Part shown: positions 35,101 to 41,965 of the stretch, piece after piece
How positions within the stretch are numbered: the first letter of the stretch is position 1
Layout of the letters: every line of letters starts with the position of its first letter
NCBI GenBank assembly: GCA_018780265.1
Contig: JADMJV010000019.1
Coordinates: forward strand, 30,402 to 94,401
Source of the DNA: a bacterium
GTDB taxonomy: Bacteria > Vulcanimicrobiota > Xenobia > Xenobiales > JADMJV01
DNA length: 64,000 nt
Direction: 5' to 3'
Position numbers and translations under genes: made by a program
Notes under the pieces: generated by a model
Database searches by the model: none
Told to the model about the DNA's origin: nothing
Seen by the model: the letters and a program-made list of their open reading frames with translations, nothing else

Positions 35101-35527
35101 GCCTGTCCCTCCTCCGGTGGAAGAAGCCCAGCCTTACCGGAGCGCTGAATTTGAAATCAGCCTCAGTGGCGAAGAGAGCGTCGAAGAGTTAGTCCAAATG
35201 ATCGCCCGCTACCCGGATGACGAGAAAATCCGGGCCGCGATTTTGCGCGCTTTCGCAGACGATGTGCCGGGCTTGTTGAAAGTATTTCGAGAGCTATCGC
35301 TGGAGGCTCCCGAGGAGCCATACCACGTGCTCAATCTGGCTCGCGCCTATGCCCACAGCGGTTCCGACAGCCTGGCCGTGTTGCAGTATCGCAAGTATGT
35401 GAAGATGGAAGCCACCTCGGAAGGCTATCGCGAACTTGGGCAAATTTACGAACGCATGGGCAAAGTCGACCTGGCCGCCCAGGCTTTGAGCCGTTCCGAG
35501 CAGTTGAGCAAACGAGAAGCCGAGTAG
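32147..35527 (+). CDS. Very large TPR protein with acidic Pro-rich linker
   Basis: A 1126-aa protein. From residue about 1 to 630 it has roughly 15-18 tetratricopeptide repeats in tandem (repeated A-x-x-x-L-G-x-x-Y and A-L-x-L-x-P patterns). Residues about 650-770 and 870-1010 are Pro/Glu/Ser-rich and probably disordered, with two runs of L-L-P-P-P, and a further TPR pair lies between. The last 110 residues are again TPR-like. No signal or membrane segment, so it should be a cytoplasmic scaffold. ATG 32147 is chosen because AAGGAAAG precedes it; the longer frame overlaps the divergent symporter gene. No enzymatic domain seen. Confidence 0.8.
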   Translation: MAEAPEALIQQAQSSLAVGDTASAQSALNQLLQQYPGHPQGLLRRGFVRVRAGDVDGAIDDWEQAVEADPGLLRQLDSAEFRPIVETSLQSIKYNISAEPTNIRYQVQLGKAYAAFGRYAQALQAFTSALRLAPEEMEAGLGSAQVYMRLGQGEQALQVLQKVYELHPDNVDLCWRLGKLYNSLNSVVQATRFFERASTLDPNDWKSHLELGQIFMRQGRHEQATARFQTTQQIKPDCAAALVGMAECCKELYRFEQAISYYRQAVALDPRDYKALCQMGSLCIQLGGLDMGIETLLQALDLNENDVEIHSSLAKAYQQKGDLPTAARYFAKTVEFNSKDYFAAYNLGLIYRSQGQIKEAAEAFGTAAQLRPNDSQYQYQSSRALLELGQVEQALEAARKAVNINPHSKESQLLYGRCCLEAERYDMAAEAFRQAVQIDAQNVEAHYQLAVALLNLGQTEEARNSFHTVLRLSPQHAPSQLGLGHVARRTGQWQTAADHYRQAIQLDLTLKPAIIELTKLYLERNQKDSINEFVRQVCLSRKGDHRIPADFLKDWLEALESNKQHALAEEALEFVLNIYPTSPQAKENHRTFHLRSARYFLDKNQPDTARIHIDQLRKLHPREPALAELQQALNSGQPAGSPGPAKNFESLDDPLWAPLDMEPKKRGQIPSGGEKKPTSSLLPPPPIDDFGDQDLLFSEPTSSLTCMGGLAPPPALAADGLGPQAQDLPPIASEPVPTSMLLPPPLEDFADTETTLDDPWESTHISRLALEDVSAGLNPSENLTALAQHYLDFALHLEERGWLKQASLFLTDARNFRPNDPSLVEHQVRVLESWADRLERDNDGDGAGQLRSWLEPLQRSAPPRPDIHPPQTLPEPATVDVAPVPPIEESGPGPSFDFDEPVAVSEEAISEDLTGMAEAEAVTVETENTPPAPTQEVEIDGSSFQKPPVAPPPPVTEPEPEDSRTQITDWMMSFQEPPAPEPEPEPVPPPVEEAQPYRSAEFEISLSGEESVEELVQMIARYPDDEKIRAAILRAFADDVPGLLKVFRELSLEAPEEPYHVLNLARAYAHSGSDSLAVLQYRKYVKMEATSEGYRELGQIYERMGKVDLAAQALSRSEQLSKREAE

Positions 35528-35627
35528 GACACTTCTCACAGAACCCCGACATAGTTCTAACAATAATCTAACAGTCCATGCGGTTGTTTTGTATGTCTGG
35601 AAAATTCCGATACGGAGACTTTAATAC

Positions 35628-37535
35628 ATGACGGCAGTGGAAACTCACGAATTTCAAGCGGAAACCCGCCAACTGTTGGACCTTATGGTTCACTCGGTCT
35701 ATTCCGAAAAGGAGATCTTCCTGCGCGAATTGATCTCCAACGCGTCTGACGCCCTCGACAAGGTGCGTCTCCAGGCGGCCCAGTTTCACGACAAGCCCCT
35801 GGACGTAAGCGACCTGCACATTCGTTTAGAAACCGATAGCGGCACTCGCACCCTGACCATCACCGACAATGGTGTAGGTATGAACAAAGAAGAGGCCGTT
35901 CAACTGCTGGGCACCATCGCCCGCTCCGGCACCAAAGACTTCCTCAACCGACTCAAAGAGAAAGAGAAGTCTGGCGAGTCCGCCGACCTGATCGGTCAAT
36001 TTGGCATCGGATTCTACTCCAGCTTTATTGTGGCCGAAGAGGTCATCGTCGACAGCCTTCGCTACGACTCAGACGAAGCCGTGCTGTGGACCTCGAAGGG
36101 CGACGGCACCTTTGCCGTGGCCGAGGGCAGTCGCAAAGAGCGAGGAACCACTCTGACTCTCAAGCTTCGCCCCGTAGACGAAGAAAATGGCCTGCGAGAC
36201 TTCACCACCTTCTGGACTCTGAAAGAAATCGTCAAGCGCCATTCCGATTTCATTCGATACCCCATCCGCATGAGCCGGGCCGTCACCGCAGGCGATCCGC
36301 CAGTGACTTCCATGCAAGAGGAAGTGCTCAACTCCATGAAGGCCCTCTGGTCGCGACCCAAAGAAGAGGTGACCGAGGAAGAATACCGCGAGTTCTACCA
36401 GCACATCAGCAAAGATTGGAACGAACCCCTCGAGACTCTGGCTATCAAGGCCGAGGGCACCTTTGAATACGAGTCGTTGCTGTTCATTCCCAGCAAAGCC
36501 CCCATGGATATGATGATGCAGGACCACCGCGGCGGTCTGCAACTCTTTGTTCGGCGCGTGTTGATCAGTGACCGCTGCGAGGAATTGCTGCCCACTTACC
36601 TGCGCTTCATCCGGGGCGTAGTCGACGCCAACGACCTGCCTCTCAATCTGTCCCGTGAGTTGCTCCAGAAAGAACGCCAGATCGAGCAGATCCGCAAGCA
36701 TCTAACCCGCAAAGTGGGCGATGCCTTGAAGGCGATGAAGCGAGACGAGCCCGAGAAATTCCAGACATTCTGGGAACAGTTTGGCCGTTTGCTGAAAGAA
36801 GGCATTTACCAGGACGCAGCACGCCGCGACGCCCTGCTGGAAGTCTCTCTGTTCCATTCGACCCACGGCGAAGGATGGGTCAGTCTGGAAGACTACAAGT
36901 CCCGCATGGCCGAAGGTCAGGACTCCATCTACTTCCTGACCGGGGAAAATCTTCAGCAACTGCGCGAATCTCCGCATCTGGAAGCCTTCACCAAGCAAGG
37001 GGTCGAGGTGCTCCTCTTCAACGAACCCGTCGACGAGGTTTGGCTCAGCGTGGTTCACGAGTTCCAGGAGAAGAAGTTCCTCTCTGCTGCTCAGGGCCAA
37101 CTGGAACTGGGTAGCGAGGAAGAGAAGAAAAAGGCTCAAGAAACCCGCGAGCAACAGAACAAGGAAATGGCCACTTTCTTGTCCTGGATGGGTTCCAAAC
37201 TAGACGACGTCAAGGAAGTACGCGTATCCAGTCGCCTCCACGAATCCCCTGCCTGTCTGGTGACCGAAGAGAACGGCGTCAGTCCTCATTTTGAGAAACT
37301 GATGAAAGCCATGGGTCAGGAAATGCCGGCCCAGCCGCGCATCCTGGAGATCAACCCGGACCATCCCTTTGTGCAAAAGCTGCAGAGCCGCTATGACGAG
37401 AAACAAGATCAGGACGAACTCAACACCTGGGCTCACCTGCTCTACTCACTGGCACTGCTGGCCGAGGGTGGCGAATTGACCAAACCGGCCGAGTTCACTC
37501 GCCAGGTGGCCCAGGCTCTGTCCAAGTCCCTCTAA
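35628..37535 (+). CDS. htpG: Hsp90 family chaperone HtpG
   Basis: An ATP-driven dimeric chaperone (635 aa, normal bacterial length). The N-terminal GHKL ATPase domain contains ELISNASDALDKVR, DNGVGMNKEE and GQFGIGFYSSF; the middle domain contains RRVLISD and the catalytic R-E-L-L-Q-K-E stretch; the C-terminal dimerisation domain follows. Cytoplasmic. GGAG about 10 nt before the ATG marks the start. A strong terminator follows the stop at 37559. The 100 nt upstream is A+T-rich, but I see no clear heat-shock operator (no CIRCE repeat). Confidence 0.97.
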   Translation: MTAVETHEFQAETRQLLDLMVHSVYSEKEIFLRELISNASDALDKVRLQAAQFHDKPLDVSDLHIRLETDSGTRTLTITDNGVGMNKEEAVQLLGTIARSGTKDFLNRLKEKEKSGESADLIGQFGIGFYSSFIVAEEVIVDSLRYDSDEAVLWTSKGDGTFAVAEGSRKERGTTLTLKLRPVDEENGLRDFTTFWTLKEIVKRHSDFIRYPIRMSRAVTAGDPPVTSMQEEVLNSMKALWSRPKEEVTEEEYREFYQHISKDWNEPLETLAIKAEGTFEYESLLFIPSKAPMDMMMQDHRGGLQLFVRRVLISDRCEELLPTYLRFIRGVVDANDLPLNLSRELLQKERQIEQIRKHLTRKVGDALKAMKRDEPEKFQTFWEQFGRLLKEGIYQDAARRDALLEVSLFHSTHGEGWVSLEDYKSRMAEGQDSIYFLTGENLQQLRESPHLEAFTKQGVEVLLFNEPVDEVWLSVVHEFQEKKFLSAAQGQLELGSEEEKKKAQETREQQNKEMATFLSWMGSKLDDVKEVRVSSRLHESPACLVTEENGVSPHFEKLMKAMGQEMPAQPRILEINPDHPFVQKLQSRYDEKQDQDELNTWAHLLYSLALLAEGGELTKPAEFTRQVAQALSKSL

Positions 37536-37558
37536 AAGTCCCTCACCGATGCGAGCGA

Positions 37559-37594
37559 GCAGGCTGTGGAGCAATCCACAGCCTGCTTTGTTTT
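37559..37594 (+). terminator. Rho-independent terminator of htpG
   Basis: A perfect 12-bp stem (37559-37570 with 37575-37586) and GCAA loop, followed by TTTGTTTT. It ends inside the stop codon region of the convergent next gene. Confidence 0.88.
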
Positions 37595-38105
37595 ACTCCT
37601 CGCCGTCGCCGTCGCCGTCGTCTTCCTCGTCCTCGATACGGCCCTCCGCCAGATCGATGAGGTCAGCGCCGATGGCGGCCACTTCCTGAATTAACAGTTC
37701 GAGAAACTCGAAGCGGACCAGTTGGAAAGGACAGGCGCCCTCCACCACCAACAAAGGCTCCTCTTCGTCCTCGCTGCGCAGACTGAGGCGACTCAGCACC
37801 ATTTCCGAGCCGGCGAAGCGCAGAAACTTCTGCACATCGGTATTTTCACTGACGGCTCCGATCTGGCACTCCACAAAGACGGCGGCGTGTTCTTGGTAGA
37901 AGTCGCTGTCGATATCGCTCAGGTAGACCAGCACCGTGGGCAACTCGGAGCCCAAGGTGATCTCCCAGGCCTCTTCTTCGTCCACAAACTTGATGGAAAA
38001 GTTGCCCAGCCCCTTGGCCAGGCGCCACTCTTGAAAGTCCTTCAGCAGGTCGTTGAGGCGAGACTGCTCGGGACCCGAGCGGTCCACCGCGGCTAGTTCA
38101 GTCAT
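37593..38105 (-). CDS. Acidic protein, possibly YbjN/CesT-like fold
   Basis: A 170-aa, strongly acidic protein ending in a run of Asp/Glu/Gly. An alpha-beta pattern (helix at 15-30, strands around I-K-F-V-D-E and V-L-V-Y-L-S-D, then V-V-E-G-A-C-P) resembles the YbjN or type III secretion chaperone-like fold, which binds unfolded partners; this match is by overall pattern only. The sequence GGAG lies 6 nt before the ATG. It is convergent with htpG and divergent from bolA. Expected to be cytoplasmic. Confidence 0.6.
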   Translation of the reverse strand: MTELAAVDRSGPEQSRLNDLLKDFQEWRLAKGLGNFSIKFVDEEEAWEITLGSELPTVLVYLSDIDSDFYQEHAAVFVECQIGAVSENTDVQKFLRFAGSEMVLSRLSLRSEDEEEPLLVVEGACPFQLVRFEFLELLIQEVAAIGADLIDLAEGRIEDEEDDGDGDGEE

Positions 38106-38186
38106 ATATTCTCCTAAAAACAGCGTTGCGTTGAAAGTTTGTCAAAGAAGGCCCAAGTCCTGTCACCCCAGAAGCGCCCTCATACC

Positions 38187-38465
38187 ATGCAAACGGTAGC
38201 AGAACTCATTCACAGCAAATTGCAGCAAGCTTTCCAGCCTCTCTATCTAGAGGTTCGCAATGTTTCGCATCACCACTCCGGCCACGCCAGCAGTCCCGGC
38301 ACAGGCCAATCCCACTTCGAGGTAGACCTCACCAGTGCCGAGTTTTCGGGCATGAACAAGGTCGCTCGCCATCGTCGCGTCTACCAGGTACTCCAGGCCG
38401 AAATGGCCGGCCCTGTGCACGCATTGGCCCTCAATACGCGCAGTCCCGAAGAGGGCGATGCTTGA
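38187..38465 (+). CDS. bolA: BolA family protein
   Basis: A 92-aa BolA-like protein. The class hallmarks are present: HFEVDLTSAEFSGMNKVARHRRVYQVL and, near the end, HALALNTRSPEE. BolA proteins work with monothiol glutaredoxins in Fe-S cluster handling and iron sensing, and affect envelope and shape genes in E. coli. I use ATG 38187, where BolA homology starts; an upstream TTG in the same frame gives an unrelated N-terminal extension. No glutaredoxin gene is near. Its stop overlaps the next gene by 4 nt (TTGA), tying it to the LicD gene, which is an unusual pairing. Confidence 0.9.
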   Translation: MQTVAELIHSKLQQAFQPLYLEVRNVSHHHSGHASSPGTGQSHFEVDLTSAEFSGMNKVARHRRVYQVLQAEMAGPVHALALNTRSPEEGDA

Positions 38466-39091
38466 ATCACTGGGTCCAGGAAGCCATCTATCATTGGCTG
38501 GTATTTCTTCGAAAAATTCGTTACAGTCGCTGGCTGGCCGGTCCTCAGCATCGCCACCTGGCGCGCGCCGAATTGCGTCGATTTTATGTGGGTCTCAACG
38601 GTTTTTTACAAAGCCTCGAAGTAGACTACTGGTTGGCCTATGGCACCTTGCTGGGATTCCATCGCGATAGCGATCTGATTCTGGGCGATGCCGATATCGA
38701 CTTCGGGTTGCGCGTCGAAGACTACCAAAAAGTCCTCGACTATCAACACCGCCTTCCGCCGGGCTATCAACTCATCGATACCAGTCACAAACACGGGGGC
38801 CCCAAACTCTACGTACGCTGCGGCCTGTTTGCCGCCGATCTCTACTTCTATTGCAGCCAGGGCGAGCATCTGCACATCTACCTCAACAGCCACTACGTAA
38901 GTGACCGCACCCCGGTAGCCCGCCACCTGATCCAGCCCACTCAGCCCGCTCACTTTCTCGGTCAACCCACCCGCATCCCCAATTGCAGTGAAGAACTGCT
39001 GCTCTGGACCTATGGCTATCTCGGGTCAGACGGCCGACTGGACCCTGAGACAGGCTTCTGGCACCCTCCCCAGAAACAGAGCCCACCATGA
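38462..39091 (+). CDS. LicD family phosphotransferase
   Basis: A 209-aa member of the LicD nucleotidyltransferase-fold family. The signature YWLAYGTLLGFHRDSDLILGD and then ADIDFGL gives the G-T-L-L-G-x-x-R and D-x-D metal residues. LicD proteins move phosphocholine or another phospho-amino-alcohol from its CDP form onto a sugar of a teichoic acid, capsule or LPS. TTG start, overlapping bolA, with GAGGG 6 nt upstream; its stop overlaps the start of the cytidylyltransferase fusion (ATGA). This tight pairing supports the reading that the fusion makes the activated donor and LicD transfers it. Confidence 0.82.
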   Translation: MNHWVQEAIYHWLVFLRKIRYSRWLAGPQHRHLARAELRRFYVGLNGFLQSLEVDYWLAYGTLLGFHRDSDLILGDADIDFGLRVEDYQKVLDYQHRLPPGYQLIDTSHKHGGPKLYVRCGLFAADLYFYCSQGEHLHIYLNSHYVSDRTPVARHLIQPTQPAHFLGQPTRIPNCSEELLLWTYGYLGSDGRLDPETGFWHPPQKQSPP

Positions 39092-40884
39092 AAGCAGTGA
39101 TCCTGGCTGCCGGCGCTGGCCGGCGCATGTACCCTTTGACCGAGGACACTCACAAGTGCCTGCTGCCGGTGGGAGACGCCACCCTCATCGACCGTATGCT
39201 CGAGGGGTTGATTCAGGTGGGAGTGAGCGAAGTGCTGCTTTTAACGGGCTATCGCGCCCAGCAACTGCGGGCCCACCTGGAAAATCGCAGCGGCTCTTTG
39301 CGCTTGACCTATGTTCACAATGAGCGCTTTGACGACACCAACAATGTGGTCAGCCTGCTGCGAGCCCTGCAGGGCTATGATCTACAGGACGAGTTTTTGC
39401 TGCTCGAAGCCGACCTGATCTTCGATTTCAGCGTACTGCGGCGGGCGGTGGACTGTCCCTACCCCGAAGTGGCCATCCTGGCCCCCTTCAAAAGTGGGAT
39501 GGATGGCACCGTTGCCGAAGTGCGCGAGGGCTGGATTCACGACATCATCCCCCCGGAACGCCAGAACGGCGAAGCCGGCCAACGCTACAAGACCGTCAAT
39601 ATCTACAAATTCTCCCACGCCTTTGCCTATGGGCCTCTGTTGCAAATGCTGGACTACTATTGCCAGCATTTTGAAGAGAACTGCTACTACGAAAAAATCC
39701 TGGGCATGCTGATCTACGCCGGCCAACTGCGCATGCGAGGCGAGGTTCTCGACGAGGAAGCCTGGGCCGAACTCGACGACCCCCACGATGTGGTGCGGGC
39801 TCAGGCCATTTTTGACGGCAAACGCCTGCTCAACCAGTTGGAATATAACTTTGGGGGCCTCTGGAATTTCCCGGTGGTCGACTTCAACTTCATTCGCAAT
39901 GTCTATTTCCCCAATGAGGCGCTGGTCGAAGAAATTCGCAAAAAACTGCCCGAACTCATGCACAACTACGGCAGCCGTCAGGCCATTTTGGACCAGAAGA
40001 TGGCCACCTTTCTGCGCTGCCCGGCCGAACCGTTGATCATCCTCAATGGGGCCTCCCAGGCCTATCCCATCCTGGCCGACGTCTACCGGGGACGTAAAGT
40101 GCTTATCCCCTCCCCCACCTTCGGCGAATACCCGCGGGTATTTGCCTGCGCCGACGAGTTTCGCGATCGCCCCGACCTGGACCCCGCCCAACTCAGGGCT
40201 CGCCTGGGTGACTATGATCTGGTGGTGCTGGTCAATCCCAACAACCCTACCGGCAGCCTGCTTCCTTCAGCCACCCTGTGGGAGTGGATCGTGCAACACC
40301 CGCAGGTTCATTTTCTCGTCGACGAGTCATTTATCGACTTTAGCGACCAGCCATCCCTGACTCGATCGCTGGAAGAAAATCCGGTCCACAACCTGATCGT
40401 GCTCAAGAGCCTGGGAAAAAGCTTAGGGGTGCCCGGCCTGCGCATGGGTTACCTCTACACCCACAACCGCGAACTCCACGAGGTATTTCGAGCCCGACTG
40501 CCCATCTGGAATCACAACAGCCTGGTCGAATTCTTTCTGGAATCCGGCCTCAAGCACCGCACCGCTTTGCAAAAGTCATTCCTGGACACACGCCAGGAAC
40601 GAGAGCGACTACAACCTCTGCTCACGGCCCTGCCGGGCGTAACCCGCGTGTGGCCCAGTGCCGCCAACTTCTTCCTGACCGAAATCGGCGAAGAACTCGA
40701 TCTTGAGGCTCATTTGCGCCACATGCTGCGCCTGGCCGGAATTTACGTCAAAGACATCAGCTCCAAAATGGAAACCCGCTGCCTGCGCATCGCCGTGCGC
40801 AGCCAGCCCGAAAACGACCGTTTCGTGGAGTGCTGGCGAAAATGCTACAGCCTGGCGGCCCGGCCTATTTCGAGTCGAGTTTGA
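39088..40884 (+). CDS. Fusion of LicC-type cytidylyltransferase and class I/II PLP enzyme
   Basis: A 598-aa bifunctional protein. Residues 1-245 are a nucleotidyltransferase of the LicC/PntC kind: ILAAGAGRRMYPLTED, the catalytic Lys in HKCLLPVG, and the metal-binding LLLEADLIF. Residues about 255-590 are a fold-type I PLP enzyme like HisC/CobD: NPNNPTG (383-389), Asp412 in FLVDESFIDF, the PLP lysine Lys444 (LGKSLGVPG) and Arg452 (GLRMGY). CobD relatives include L-threonine- and L-serine-phosphate decarboxylases, so I infer phosphoserine to phosphoethanolamine to CDP-ethanolamine, feeding the overlapping LicD gene. An aminotransferase making another amino-alcohol phosphate is the alternative. 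No PEP mutase is near, which argues against aminoethylphosphonate. It runs 20 nt into the convergent next gene. Confidence 0.83.
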   Translation: MKAVILAAGAGRRMYPLTEDTHKCLLPVGDATLIDRMLEGLIQVGVSEVLLLTGYRAQQLRAHLENRSGSLRLTYVHNERFDDTNNVVSLLRALQGYDLQDEFLLLEADLIFDFSVLRRAVDCPYPEVAILAPFKSGMDGTVAEVREGWIHDIIPPERQNGEAGQRYKTVNIYKFSHAFAYGPLLQMLDYYCQHFEENCYYEKILGMLIYAGQLRMRGEVLDEEAWAELDDPHDVVRAQAIFDGKRLLNQLEYNFGGLWNFPVVDFNFIRNVYFPNEALVEEIRKKLPELMHNYGSRQAILDQKMATFLRCPAEPLIILNGASQAYPILADVYRGRKVLIPSPTFGEYPRVFACADEFRDRPDLDPAQLRARLGDYDLVVLVNPNNPTGSLLPSATLWEWIVQHPQVHFLVDESFIDFSDQPSLTRSLEENPVHNLIVLKSLGKSLGVPGLRMGYLYTHNRELHEVFRARLPIWNHNSLVEFFLESGLKHRTALQKSFLDTRQERERLQPLLTALPGVTRVWPSAANFFLTEIGEELDLEAHLRHMLRLAGIYVKDISSKMETRCLRIAVRSQPENDRFVECWRKCYSLAARPISSRV

Positions 40885-41956
40885 TCAGGGTGATTCCCTG
40901 GACGCCATTGTACATCCCCACCACCTGACCGTTGTGGGACACGCGCAAAGTGCATCGGGGCATGTCCTCGGCCAGTTTACGCACCTTGAAGCCATCGCTA
41001 TCCTGGGCCACCCAGTAGGTCACTTTGCGAGGCGTGGGTTCGCTGGCCATCACCACAGTATTTCCGTCTTTGGCCAGACACGGATTGACCATATTGTCCG
41101 GACTGTTGTGAATGACCGTCTTTTCCCCGCTCTGGCCGTTGGCCATAACCACTTCGCTGCCACTGGTCTTGCGAATACAGTAGACAGCCAGCGGACCCTC
41201 GCCCCAGGTTCCGGTCACCATCTGACCTTCGTCAATCTTCTGCAGTCCACCGGCCACATTCCAGCGCTGCACGGTCCAACCGGTGGCCTTGTCCGCACAA
41301 TAGAAGAACATGCCCTGAGGGTGGAGCGTACTGGCGATGCGCAGTCCGGTTAGCTGCTTCTGGATAGGGGCCATGTCCAAAACCGGGGTGAAGGCGTCCT
41401 TGCCCGTTTTCGACACGTCGATCTCGACCATCTGCTCATCTCCGGCCACATCGTCACCGGCATAGAAATAGCCTACCGTGTAGAGCTTCCCCAGGTAGAG
41501 CGAGAAGATATCGGAGTGAATGCGAAAGCCCGGTTCACCCGCGGTATGCGTCTCCAGCACGCTGAGCGCGCCGTCCTCCAGATTGAGTTTGTGGACGTCC
41601 GAACCCCGCTTGGAGCTGATCACCACCGACTTCATATCGGGCGTAAAGTTGGCCTGTTCGATCTTGTAGATGGGCAGCGCATACGGCTTGGCGCTCTCGA
41701 TTTTGAGATCGGAGTTGAGCTTGAAAAGCCAGAGGCGATTGAAAACGCCCTTCTTCTTGACGGTGAAGTCTGGCTCATCGGCTGCCAGAATCGTGCGCCC
41801 ATCGTCGGCAATGTGGTACACCGAGAAGTTACGCGGGTAGACGCCCCGTTTCTCCAGTTCCTTCATGGGGATCTTGACGGTGGTATCCGCACCCGCCAGT
41901 GTGGTGGCCAGAGCCAGTCCACAGAGTAAAGTCCCTAAACGGCGCCAGGAAATCAT
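40865..41956 (-). CDS. Secreted beta-propeller-like protein
   Basis: A 363-aa exported protein with a Sec signal (LGTLLCGLALATTLAGA). The mature part repeats a pattern of strand-turn-strand blades (for example F-T-P-D-M-K-S-V-V-I-S-S and L-A-K-D-G-N-T-V-V-M-A-S), which resembles TolB/WD40-type propellers. GAGGAGG precedes the ATG. It starts 9 nt after ileS, so it is probably in the same transcript. Its end overlaps the convergent fusion gene by 20 nt. The binding partner is unknown. Confidence 0.68.
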   Translation of the reverse strand: MISWRRLGTLLCGLALATTLAGADTTVKIPMKELEKRGVYPRNFSVYHIADDGRTILAADEPDFTVKKKGVFNRLWLFKLNSDLKIESAKPYALPIYKIEQANFTPDMKSVVISSKRGSDVHKLNLEDGALSVLETHTAGEPGFRIHSDIFSLYLGKLYTVGYFYAGDDVAGDEQMVEIDVSKTGKDAFTPVLDMAPIQKQLTGLRIASTLHPQGMFFYCADKATGWTVQRWNVAGGLQKIDEGQMVTGTWGEGPLAVYCIRKTSGSEVVMANGQSGEKTVIHNSPDNMVNPCLAKDGNTVVMASEPTPRKVTYWVAQDSDGFKVRKLAEDMPRCTLRVSHNGQVVGMYNGVQGITLIKLDSK

Positions 41957-41965
41957 GGGGCCTCC

